From contig CAYFSL010000014.1 of the NCBI GenBank assembly GCA_964345835.1, positions 1 through 23,010 of the forward strand: 23,010 bases of DNA. The letters run 5' to 3'. The stretch comes from JAAYEL01 sp964345835. GTDB taxonomy: Bacteria > Bacillota > Clostridia > Tissierellales > Peptoniphilaceae. Positions 1 through 5,914 of this stretch are shown in pieces (the stretch's first letter is position 1; the number at the start of each line of letters is the position of its first letter). The translations under genes and the position numbers were made by a program. The notes beneath the pieces are model-generated. The model saw nothing but the letters and a program-made list of their open reading frames with translations, made no database searches and had not been told where the DNA came from.

Positions 1-2
1 AT

Positions 3-76
3 GATATAGTAGCCATGATCAAGGCCTTACCCTCAAGGACCTAGAAGACCTATCCTGGCATAAAAGACTTTTTTAA
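3..76 (+). other. possible 3' end of an upstream gene (unidentified)
   Basis: Two overlapping short open frames run in from the left edge. Frame 3 ends at a TAG at 42-44 and frame 2 ends at a TAA at 74-76. The frame-2 tail (LTLKDLEDLSWHKRLF) reads like a protein C-terminus, but a TGA sits in that frame at 2-4. Either a frameshift is present or this is not coding. I do not recognise a family. Confidence 0.15.
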
Positions 77-120
77 GGGGCTTTTGGGGATATTTTTAAG
101 TAGAGAAGGAAAATATATTA

Positions 121-170
121 AATATTTCTCCTGGCAAGGCTTCCTCAAAGCCTTTGCCAGGGCTAATATT
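121..170. repeat. 50-bp imperfect palindrome upstream of the acetyltransferase gene
   Basis: CCTGGCAAGGC (130-140) faces GCCTTTGCCAGG (150-161) across a 9-nt spacer. The outer arms AATATT (121-126) and AATATT (165-170) extend the symmetry. No T-run follows on the plus strand, so an intrinsic terminator is unlikely. An operator or a leader hairpin just before the ribosome binding site at 181-190 is more plausible. The role is inferred. Confidence 0.45.
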
Positions 171-196
171 TGAAAGATATAGGGAAGGGATTAAAG

Positions 197-811
197 ATGG
201 TAAATAAGAAGGAATGGGACAGGATGATAGCTGGGTCCCTCTACAACCCCTATAAAGTTGGGGCTGGGACTTTTGAGAAGGTCCATGAGGCACAAAAAAA
301 GTTTAATGAGTCTGAATACTGGCATGACAAAAGGGCCTTTGAAGACTTGAAAAAGTGCTTTAAGCTCGCACCAGATGATATGGTCTTAACGCCTCCCGTC
401 TACTTTGACCACGGAGACAAGGTGTCCTTTGGCAAGCATTTTTACGCCAATACTGGCTTGACCATCTTGGATGAAAATTATGTGACCTTTGGAGACAATG
501 TCTTTATCGGTCCCCATGTAAGTATCTATACGGCAGGTCACCCAATCGATAGGGAGGTCCGAAACATGGATCTAGAGTATGCAAGGCCAGTTACGGTAGG
601 AAGAGACGTCTGGATTGGCGGAAATGTCGTCATTAATCCCGGGGTAACAATAGGCGATAACGTTGTTATAGCTTCGGGGTCAGTCCTTGTAAAAGATATC
701 CCCAGCAACGTAGTAGCTGGTGGAAACCCCTGTCGGGTTCTTAGGGAAATAACTGAGGAAGATAGGGCCTATTGGCAAGACCAATTAAGGGACTACCTAG
801 ACGATTTTTAG
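197..811 (+). CDS. maa: maltose/galactoside O-acetyltransferase
   Basis: Acetyl-CoA-dependent sugar O-acetyltransferase of the left-handed beta-helix (hexapeptide repeat) family, acting in the cytoplasm, 204 aa, the usual size. An N-terminal Mac-type segment (about residues 4-58) precedes the hexapeptide coils. The catalytic His is in YTAGHPID (H115), and N85 in FYANTG matches the acceptor-binding Asn of LacA. The C-terminal stretch DVWIGGNVVINPGVTIGDN is typical. The frame is open from a TTG at 170, but I chose ATG 197 because AGGGAAGGGA (181-190) lies 6 nt before it and the protein then starts like its relatives. It is monocistronic, closed by the hairpin at 838-867. The exact sugar acceptor cannot be told from sequence; a maltose versus galactoside acceptor is not separable here. 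Confidence 0.93.
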   Translation: MVNKKEWDRMIAGSLYNPYKVGAGTFEKVHEAQKKFNESEYWHDKRAFEDLKKCFKLAPDDMVLTPPVYFDHGDKVSFGKHFYANTGLTILDENYVTFGDNVFIGPHVSIYTAGHPIDREVRNMDLEYARPVTVGRDVWIGGNVVINPGVTIGDNVVIASGSVLVKDIPSNVVAGGNPCRVLREITEEDRAYWQDQLRDYLDDF

Positions 812-835
812 TAGAAAAAGAAAAACATATAAAAA

Positions 836-880
836 CAGAGCCTAAAGCGGACTATTGCTTTAGGCTCATTTTGCTTACTT
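836..880. terminator. bidirectional intrinsic terminator
   Basis: GAGCCTAAAGC (838-848) pairs perfectly with GCTTTAGGCTC (857-867) around an 8-nt loop. ATTTTGCTT follows on the plus strand. On the minus strand the stem is followed by TGTTTTTATATGTTTTTC. It can therefore end both the acetyltransferase transcript and the convergent ABC operon, whose last stop codon is about 110 nt away. Confidence 0.8.
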
Positions 881-977
881 ATGTTTTTGCTAATCACAAC
901 TAGTTTTTATCAAGCTCAGCTGGACCTACCCCAACTGATATTTTCCCATTTTCCAAGTCCTAGGAGATTCTTCCAGG

Positions 978-1685
978 CTAGAAGTCCATCTTTTTATCCA
1001 TAGCATAGCTATTTACAAGAAATAGGATGGCGGATGTAGCGAAGTTCACTATAACCACTGGCCATGGGAAGACCTCTAGGGATAGGTGATTATAGCCATT
1101 GCTGATAAACAGGGTTAAGGTAAAGTATAGGGCAAAAACTATGGCGAAAAGGGGGATCCAAATGTATTTGAATTTGGTCTTTTCTAGGAGTCCCTTGGTA
1201 ACTAGGATGCTTGTGTGCTGCATCATTAGGGCTACTATGCAGTAGGAAAAAAGCATCAATAGGAACAGTATGTCTGAATATCCAAGTCCTCCAATCACAT
1301 ATCGCCCGTAGATGATATTTGCCACTAGGCTTGAAATTGTGATGGTTGCATAGACCATCAGGCAGCTTAGGGTAACCGATAAGAACTTGGCAAATAGGAA
1401 CTTATAGGCTGGGTAGGGACTGGTAAAGATGAGATTTTTTTCAGGCATGGTGATATTTCTTACAAAGTCATTTCCAAAGTAGATGAAAAGGGCTAGGATG
1501 CCAAATCTCATGGCTATAAGTACCAGGGTGTAAAGAAAGCTTATTAACTCATTAACTGACCTATAGCTTGAGACATATGTTTCGTAGTAGACCTGGGACA
1601 TAATTGTTGCTAGACCTACAAAGAGGCATATTAAAAGGCTGGTCTTTAGGTGCCTTTTGAAATCGTATTTTAAAAATTTAATCAT
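978..1685 (-). CDS. ABC transporter membrane subunit (ABC-2-like), distal copy
   Basis: A 235-aa polytopic membrane protein with about six hydrophobic segments, roughly at residues 15-32, 50-70, 100-125, 138-160, 172-193 and 205-228. The motif LIFTSPYPAYKFLFAKFLSV (about residues 85-104) closely matches LVFTSPYSGVKIARAKVLSV in the gene upstream, and both proteins end in a K-[IM]-D-F tail, so the two are paralogues. It is the last gene of the GntR-ATPase-permease-permease operon, with a TTTTAGGAGG ribosome binding site just before ATG 1685. It is probably half of the membrane channel of an exporter. The substrate is unknown; YtrA-type transporters of this layout often respond to cell-wall stress, but that is family knowledge, not visible here. 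Confidence 0.85.
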   Translation of the reverse strand: MIKFLKYDFKRHLKTSLLICLFVGLATIMSQVYYETYVSSYRSVNELISFLYTLVLIAMRFGILALFIYFGNDFVRNITMPEKNLIFTSPYPAYKFLFAKFLSVTLSCLMVYATITISSLVANIIYGRYVIGGLGYSDILFLLMLFSYCIVALMMQHTSILVTKGLLEKTKFKYIWIPLFAIVFALYFTLTLFISNGYNHLSLEVFPWPVVIVNFATSAILFLVNSYAMDKKMDF

Positions 1686-1693
1686 TACTCCTC

Positions 1694-2678
1694 CTAAAAA
1701 TCTATTTTCCTATCAATTAGGTATCCGCTTACCCTCACATTCACAATTGTAAGTCCAATTATTAGGATGTTTGGAACAAGCAAGATGGCTGGTAGGATAA
1801 GGCTTGGGTCATCGTAGGCCTTGGGGAAGAAGTATAGGANNNNNNNNNNNNNNNNNNNNNNNNNNNNNNNNNNNNNNNNNNNNNNNNNNNNNNNNNNNNN
1901 NNNNNNNNNNNNNNNNNNNNNNNNNNNNNNNNNNNNNNNCATCGTAGGCCTTGGGGAAGAAGTATAGGAGCTTGTAGCCTATATTAATCCCGTAGGAGAA
2001 GGGGTCATTATTTGTTAAGTCAGCCAGGTAAAATTCCGCCTTGTTTGGGTCGAATAATAGGGGGATAAATTCATTTGCTAGATCGACTAGAAAATGACTC
2101 CCAACATATATTACTAGGGCAAGGATGGCCCACTTGAATAGACCGATCTCTTTGTACTTGGACCTCACTAGGGTCATTGATAAAAAGACTATAGAAATCC
2201 AATTTATGAGGTCGATAGCTAGGGCTAGGTTGGTTATAAGCCCGTAGATAGTTCCCTCCCTGGTCATAAATTCCGGACTTCTTTGAAGGCTTGTACCGAA
2301 AATATCATTTAACCCGTAGCTTTTATCAAACTTGTTGAAGGCTAGGGTAAGAAAAACAGTCGCACAAGTAATTACCAGTATATTTATAAATACTGATAAG
2401 ACCTTGGCCCTGGCTATTTTTACTCCCGAATAGGGGCTAGTAAATACTAGGGGGCTGGGCTTATTTAAGTCGGCCTTTAGCTGGTAAAGGCTTCCTACCC
2501 CCATCAGGGCAAAAAGTCCAATCATAAGGGTTATGAAAAGGGAGATTATGACAGATGCCCAGTTGACGTCAACCTTAAATAAGCGGGTACTTACTATGGC
2601 CAAAACTAGCCCTAATAAGACCCCCGTTATCCTAAAGGACCTGGTCTTTTTTAGTTCGTATTTTATTAGTTTAACCAT
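1694..2678 (-). CDS. ABC transporter membrane subunit, interrupted by a 100-N assembly gap
   Basis: Two apparent reading frames (1694-1839 and 1940-2678) are one gene. The 30 bp on each side of the Ns are identical (1810-1839 and 1940-1969). Removing the Ns and one copy gives 855 nt, a continuous 284-aa protein reading ...KLLYFFPKAYDDPSLILP.... It has about six membrane segments, with the first at residues 17-33. The motif LVFTSPYSGVKIARAKVLSV shows it to be a paralogue of the next gene, which is 8 nt downstream. The ribosome binding site is AGGAGG, 6 nt before ATG 2678, placed over the stop codon of the ATPase gene, so translation is probably coupled. Role: membrane half of the YtrA-type ABC system; substrate unknown. 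Confidence 0.87.
1810..1969. other. scaffold gap (100 N) with duplicated 30-bp contig ends
   Basis: The Ns occupy 1840-1939, exactly 100. The 30 bp before them (1810-1839) and the 30 bp after them (1940-1969) are identical, beginning CATCGTAGGCC and ending TATAGGA. The duplication is best explained as an unmerged contig overlap. Confidence 0.93.
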
Positions 2679-2686
2679 ATTTCCTC

Positions 2687-3385
2687 CTAGTCATAAAGGC
2701 CTTTATAGATGTCTTCAAGGGGCATGCCCTTTTCCTCTATAAGCTGGTCGGATCCACCGCTAAGGGCAATCTTCCCATCCTTTATAAAGCAGACATCGTC
2801 AAAGATTTTTTCCATGTACGATATGAGTTGGGTGGTTACTATTAGGCTGGCATCGCCTATATTTTCTATGATAGTATCTAAAATCATATCCCTGGCAAGG
2901 GGGTCCACTCCTCCAATCGGTTCGTCCAGGATAAATAGCTTGGCCTTCCTACTCATCACCAGGCAGACATTGACTCTTTCAACATAGCCCTTGCTCATTT
3001 CTGAAAGCCTGGTATCAGGGTCGATATTCATTTTCCCTAAAAGGGAATGACACTTATCGGGAGAGAAATCCTCGAAAAAGTCGGCAAAGATATTTATACA
3101 GTCCTTTACCTTTAGCCCCTGGGTAAAATAGTTGGAGTCGGGCAAGAAGGAGATAAGCTTCCTAGTTTCTATGCCTACAGGGACCCCGTCTATTAGGACC
3201 TGGCCAGAGTCAAGCTTAACCAAGCCTACAATAGCCTTCAAAAGGGTGGTCTTACCACTTCCATTGGGGCCAAGCAGACCAAGGACCTTACCCTTTTCAA
3301 GGCCTATAGATAGGTCATCAAGGGCTGTCTTTTTTCCATAGGACTTATTGGCTCCATCAACTTTTAATATTAGTTTATCTTCCAT
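2687..3385 (-). CDS. ABC transporter ATP-binding protein (YtrB-like)
   Basis: A 232-aa cytoplasmic nucleotide-binding subunit that energises the two membrane proteins encoded downstream. The Walker A motif is GPNGSGKT (39-46) and Walker B is LFILDE (150-155), with the D-loop at GGVD (158-161). The signature is MSKG (130-133) rather than LSGGQ, as in the YtrB/CcmA-like group. The switch-loop histidine, normally in a T-H pair, is replaced by glutamine (TTQ, Q186). This may slow hydrolysis or make the subunit depend on a partner. The start overlaps the end of the GntR gene by 11 nt, and the stop lies 8 nt from the next start. Family call certain; transported substrate unknown. Confidence 0.93.
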   Translation of the reverse strand: MEDKLILKVDGANKSYGKKTALDDLSIGLEKGKVLGLLGPNGSGKTTLLKAIVGLVKLDSGQVLIDGVPVGIETRKLISFLPDSNYFTQGLKVKDCINIFADFFEDFSPDKCHSLLGKMNIDPDTRLSEMSKGYVERVNVCLVMSRKAKLFILDEPIGGVDPLARDMILDTIIENIGDASLIVTTQLISYMEKIFDDVCFIKDGKIALSGGSDQLIEEKGMPLEDIYKGLYD

Positions 3386-3734
3386 TTATATGTTCCTCCA
3401 GCAATTCTAATGCTTGTTTTTCATCGTAACCTATTTTCTCCATACTCTTGATATAGGACTTGATATATTCCAAGGAAAGGTCCTTTCTCATCTTGTCGAT
3501 TACAGCCTTATCATCATTGACAAAGCTTCCGATTCCTCTTTTAGAATAGATGATTCCCTCCTGGTCTAGAAGGGACAGGCTCCTTTGCACAGTATTAGGG
3601 TTGACCTTATAGCTACTGGCAACCTCCCTGATACTAGGGAATTTTTCGCCAGCCTTGATTTCACCCTTGGCAATTTCTTCCTTCAAAGTCCTTGCAATCT
3701 GTAGGTAAATAGGGATAGTAGTCTTAAAATCCAT
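3375..3734 (-). CDS. GntR-family (YtrA subfamily) transcriptional regulator
   Basis: A 119-aa DNA-binding repressor. The N-terminal winged helix-turn-helix (about residues 8-72) has the family hallmarks PIYLQI, GEKFPSIREVASSYKVNPNTV and GIGSFV. The C-terminal part is only about 45 residues, which is the short dimerisation tail of the YtrA subfamily and is too small for a ligand domain of the FadR or HutC type. It is first in its operon with the ABC genes and is expected to repress its own promoter by binding the dyad at 3762-3785. The ribosome binding site is AGGAGG, 6 nt before ATG 3734. Confidence 0.93.
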   Translation of the reverse strand: MDFKTTIPIYLQIARTLKEEIAKGEIKAGEKFPSIREVASSYKVNPNTVQRSLSLLDQEGIIYSKRGIGSFVNDDKAVIDKMRKDLSLEYIKSYIKSMEKIGYDEKQALELLEEHINGR

Positions 3735-3754
3735 GCATCCTCCTCATTATGTTA

Positions 3755-3790
3755 CAACATCAGTATACTAGATAACTAATACACTATAGA
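3755..3790 (-). promoter_or_regulatory. promoter/operator of the GntR-ABC operon
   Basis: AGTATACTAG (3762-3771) and CTAATACACT (3776-3785) form an imperfect dyad with 8 of 10 pairs and a 4-nt centre. On the minus strand it reads AGTGTA-N12-TATACT, close to the AGTGTA-N13-TACACT pattern known for the B. subtilis YtrA operator. The TATACT half can also serve as the -10 element, leaving a leader of about 20 nt before the ribosome binding site. No good -35 is visible. Binding is inferred from YtrA family knowledge. Confidence 0.55.
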
Positions 3791-3879
3791 CACTTTACAC
3801 CAGGATATTAATTCCGTCAACAGTTTTTTATATTTTTTTTGGAAAATGTTAGTGGGTGATATTTCTTGAGAAAATTTGT

Positions 3880-3918
3880 GGAAAATATTAAAGGGAAATA
3901 TTAGAGGAAAATATGACC
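3880..3918. repeat. three tandem 13-bp repeats
   Basis: GGAAAATATTAAA, GGGAAATATTAGA and GGAAAATATGACC follow each other head to tail at 3880, 3893 and 3906. A related GGAAAATGTTAGT occurs at 3841. They lie 25-70 bp upstream of the -10 element of the folate gene and might be regulator sites or simple sequence drift. Confidence 0.5.
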
Positions 3919-3943
3919 CTTCCTGGCTAGACCTAACCACTTG

Positions 3944-3952
3944 TGCTAAAAT
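3944..3952 (+). promoter_or_regulatory. extended -10 promoter for the cyclo-ligase gene
   Basis: TGCTAAAAT is an extended -10 element (TGn plus TAAAAT at 3947-3952) about 37 nt before the chosen ATG. The -35 region is weak, as is common with extended -10 promoters. Confidence 0.4.
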
Positions 3953-3988
3953 ATGGGAAAAGAAGAATTATAAATGATAGGGGCATAT

Positions 3989-4573
3989 ATGGAAGATAGT
4001 AAAGGCTTAAAGGCCATAAAAAAAGAATTGAGAAAGAGGATTTTGGCAAAAAGAGAGGACCTTTCTCTTGGTTACATAAAGGCTTCTGACAGGGGGATTG
4101 AAGAAAATCTTTTCTCCCTTGAAGAATTTACCAGAGCCAAGAAAATATTTACCTATGTGAGTATGGCTAGGGAGATTAATACCAGGAGGATTATTGACAG
4201 GCTCCTTTTAGACCCTACAAAAGAGGTCTATGTCCCCCTTTGTACTGATAAAGGGGTTATGGAGGCTAGAAGAATCTATAGCCTTGACGACCTCAAGCCT
4301 GGAAGCTTTGGGATATTAGAGCCAAGTCTAGATTCAGAGGCTATTAGCCTAGATGAAATAGATTTTTCAATCATCCCTTGCCTAGCAGCAAGTCCCTTTG
4401 GGACAAGGCTTGGATATGGGGGAGGCTATTATGATAGGTTTTTTGAAGGGAGATCCGTTAAGGAAGCCGCTATCCTTTGTAGGGCCCCCTTTATCCTTGA
4501 GGGTCTAGCCTATGACGATAGGGACCATATATTTGACCTAGTAGTTACAGAAGAGGGGATTTATAGGAGATAG
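3989..4573 (+). CDS. 5-formyltetrahydrofolate cyclo-ligase
   Basis: ATP-dependent conversion of 5-formyl-THF to 5,10-methenyl-THF in one-carbon metabolism, cytoplasmic, 194 aa, normal family length. The N-terminal basic helix KKELRKRILAKRE (11-23) binds ATP phosphates. The family signature LGYGGGYYDRFF (141-152) is intact, and PCLAASPFGTR precedes it. ATG 3974 is also in frame, but ATG 3989 has AGGGG 5 nt before it (3979-3983), while 3974 has only weak A/G-rich sequence upstream. It is a stand-alone gene between two minus-strand units, with its own promoter and terminator. The gene has been called fau/ygfA/yqgN in other species. Confidence 0.93.
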   Translation: MEDSKGLKAIKKELRKRILAKREDLSLGYIKASDRGIEENLFSLEEFTRAKKIFTYVSMAREINTRRIIDRLLLDPTKEVYVPLCTDKGVMEARRIYSLDDLKPGSFGILEPSLDSEAISLDEIDFSIIPCLAASPFGTRLGYGGGYYDRFFEGRSVKEAAILCRAPFILEGLAYDDRDHIFDLVVTEEGIYRR

Positions 4574-4678
4574 TTTATCGGACTAGCTAGAGCTAGCTTG
4601 TAGAAGCTTTAAAAGCAAAATATGGTGGACATAAACCTGAACCACCACACTTTAAATGATTATTAAATAGATTTATCT

Positions 4679-4714
4679 AGCTAGCTTTGATTATTATCAT
4701 AAGCTAGCTTTTTT
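4679..4714 (+). terminator. intrinsic terminator after the cyclo-ligase gene
   Basis: AGCTAGCTT (4679-4687) pairs with AAGCTAGCT (4701-4709) across a 13-nt loop, followed by a T-run at 4709-4714. A second short inverted repeat, TGGTGG (4623-4628) with CCACCA (4642-4647), lies between the stop codon and this terminator. Confidence 0.8.
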
Positions 4715-4722
4715 GTACATGC

Positions 4723-5367
4723 TTAAACACTAGCCTTTTCTGGGCTAGGGCTAGCAACTTGAAGGTTGACTTCAAATTGGCCTAGTAAAAATGATGACAC
4801 GGTTACTGTTATCAAAGAATAGAAAATCCTGGCAAATGGTATATAAATCAGGGAAAGGCATAGGACAACTAGGTCCGTAAATAGGTAGGCCTTGCTGATA
4901 TTTATTTTTGCCTTCTTTGAAATAGCTAGGGCTAGGGCATCATCCCCGCCAGCTGCAGTCGCCTGAGAGATTACAAGTCCACATCCAAGTCCTATTCCAG
5001 CTCCACCTGCTATAGCAGCTATCAGAGGATAGTTGTATAGGTTGGGAAGGACTGGTCCAATAATTGCAAAAAGCTTATAGCTTAAGGCAAAGGAAAGGGA
5101 TGCAAGTAGGGTCCTTTTCAAAAAGCTCTTTCCAAACATGGAAAAGGCTAATAAGAAACATGATAAGTCCAGGATTGGACTGACTATAGCTGGGTCTAGA
5201 CCTAATACCTTATAGGAAAATAGGGTCAACCCTAGGACACCACCCTCTGTAATCTTGCTGGGTTCATGTACATTAACTATGAAAAAGGACATAATCATAG
5301 TTCCAAGTAATATTTTAAGAAAAGATTTTTTATCTAAATTTGCGCCCTTTAAAAAACGATTTAGCAT
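4723..5367 (-). CDS. YitT/YczE-family membrane protein
   Basis: A 214-aa polytopic membrane protein with about five to six hydrophobic segments. It has the YitT_membrane (DUF161) pattern: GGAGIGLGCGLVISQATAAG (121-140) followed by GDDALALAISKKAKINISKAY. It ends after the membrane domain and lacks the C-terminal DUF2179 domain present in full-length YitT proteins (about 280 aa). The frame is open upstream to 5418, but ATG 5367 has AGGAGGTG 8 nt before it, so I start there. The function of the family is not established; transport is the usual guess. The gene sits alone behind a long structured leader (5368-5656), so its expression is probably controlled after initiation of transcription. Confidence 0.82.
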   Translation of the reverse strand: MLNRFLKGANLDKKSFLKILLGTMIMSFFIVNVHEPSKITEGGVLGLTLFSYKVLGLDPAIVSPILDLSCFLLAFSMFGKSFLKRTLLASLSFALSYKLFAIIGPVLPNLYNYPLIAAIAGGAGIGLGCGLVISQATAAGGDDALALAISKKAKINISKAYLFTDLVVLCLSLIYIPFARIFYSLITVTVSSFLLGQFEVNLQVASPSPEKASV

Positions 5368-5656
5368 TTTGACACCTCCTTGAATTTGTGCAAGCAGGAG
5401 TCCTACGACCATGGTCAATAAGCTAAAAAGCCTTTATGACCTAAAAAAGATTGCGGTCGTAAGATACTTTCCTACTTTGCAATCTTGATGGTGTTGATGC
5501 TTTTTATTTTTAGATTTTTTCTTATAAAAACTCTGAGCCGCTATGTGCCTTTTTAGCCTTTAAAAGATCCACATCAGAATCTTTTCAGGCTCTTTATCGA
5601 GCATACATAGGCATCAGATAAAAACTACCTTTTGGTAACCACCTAAAATACTAATC
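5368..5656 (-). promoter_or_regulatory. long structured 5' leader of the YitT-family gene
   Basis: About 290 nt separate the promoter from the start codon. On the minus strand, in order: TACC-AAAA-GGTA with a T-rich tail; a 6-codon ORF (MPMYAR, ATGCCTATG...TAA); AGCCT-G-AAAAGAT paired with ATCTTTT-AA-AGGCT, which competes with GCTC/GAGC and GAGCC/GGCTC pairings, the latter followed by AGAGTTTTTAT; the terminator at 5443-5486; ACGACC/GGTCGT (5455-5460 with 5405-5410) and GGTCA/TGACC, which cannot form together with the terminator; and CTCCT pairing with the ribosome binding site AGGAG (5396-5400 with 5376-5380). It matches no riboswitch class I know. Attenuation is inferred. Confidence 0.55.
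5443..5486 (-). terminator. attenuator-like terminator inside the YitT leader
   Basis: On the minus strand, AAGATTGC (5486-5479) pairs perfectly with GCAATCTT (5454-5447), with a run of six Ts at 5448-5443. It lies about 75-120 nt before the start codon, inside the leader, so read-through must be regulated for the gene to be expressed. The 24-nt loop contains ACGACC, which can instead pair downstream. Confidence 0.6.
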
Positions 5657-5662
5657 GGAGTT

Positions 5663-5671
5663 ATTATAGCA
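5663..5671 (-). promoter_or_regulatory. extended -10 promoter of the YitT leader
   Basis: The minus strand reads TGCTATAAT, an ideal extended -10 element. A weak -35 (TTTAAA, plus-strand 5686-5691) is 17 nt upstream. Transcription would start near 5656. Confidence 0.6.
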
Positions 5672-5692
5672 TATTTTAAGCAAAATTTAAAA

Positions 5693-5726
5693 TTTCTATA
5701 GCTTTATTTAGGTAAAGCTATAGAAA
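5693..5726. repeat. 34-bp perfect palindrome between divergent promoters
   Basis: TTTCTATAGCTTTA (5693-5706) and TAAAGCTATAGAAA (5713-5726) are perfect 14-bp inverted arms around a 6-nt centre. It lies just upstream of the minus-strand -35 and inside the plus-strand promoter spacer. It looks like an operator for a dimeric regulator. Confidence 0.65.
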
Positions 5727-5727
5727 A

Positions 5728-5736
5728 TGCTATAAT
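5728..5736 (+). promoter_or_regulatory. extended -10 promoter, plus strand
   Basis: TGCTATAAT is identical to the minus-strand element at 5663-5671. Transcription would start near 5743, within the short palindrome ATCAAAT-GAT-ATTTGAT (5740-5756). Confidence 0.55.
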
Positions 5737-5744
5737 TATATCAA

Positions 5745-5873
5745 ATGATATTTGATGTACTAACAGGATTTCTGTTAGGTAAGCCACTAAATGTAATAAA
5801 TTATGACGAGCACAAGTCAACTTTGAAAAGTATTTTCCCTATTAATAGGTATATTTATATTAATAGGGTATAA
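5745..5873 (+). CDS. possible 42-aa small protein (or structured RNA)
   Basis: An ATG 2-3 nt after the predicted start of transcription opens a 42-codon frame (MIFDVLTGFLLGKPLNVI..., ending INRV). The residue composition is protein-like, but no ribosome binding site is possible if transcription starts at 5743, so it would be leaderless. The same stretch contains the perfect stems 5740-5756 and CTAACAG/CTGTTAG (5760-5778), which argues for RNA or operator function instead. I do not recognise the protein. The rest of 5737-5914 holds only the dyad and promoter of the next gene. Confidence 0.22.
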   Translation: MIFDVLTGFLLGKPLNVINYDEHKSTLKSIFPINRYIYINRV

Positions 5874-5874
5874 T
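5837..5874 (+). promoter_or_regulatory. promoter with dyad operator for the small membrane protein gene
   Basis: CCCTATTAATA (5837-5847) and TATTAATAGGG (5858-5868) form a perfect 11-bp inverted repeat with a 10-nt centre, directly abutting the -10 element TATAAT (5869-5874). No consensus -35 is visible because the dyad covers that position. A repressor or activator bound here would control the gene at 5915. Confidence 0.55.
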
Positions 5875-5914
5875 TATTGGAAGATTTTATCAATCGTATA
5901 AGAAAGGAGATTTT

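Noticed and set aside
96..293. A 65-codon minus-strand ORF
   Set aside because: It crosses the palindrome and the start of the acetyltransferase gene, and its low-complexity Pro/Ser composition is not protein-like.
1694..1942. A separate 82-residue gene next to the N-run
   Set aside because: It is the C-terminal part of the permease at 1694-2678; its overlap LYFFPKAYD is the duplicated contig end.
1810..1969. A natural 30-bp direct repeat or insertion footprint
   Set aside because: The copies directly flank a run of exactly 100 Ns and collapse in frame, and the same pattern recurs at 21009-21152.
2709..2987. A 92-codon plus-strand ORF
   Set aside because: It is antisense to the ABC ATPase and has no ribosome binding site or family resemblance.
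5368..5668. A T-box, M-box, lysine or cobalamin riboswitch in the YitT leader
   Set aside because: The T-box GGTGGNACCGCG signature and the cores of the other classes are missing; GGTGGTTACC near the 5' end is only a partial likeness.
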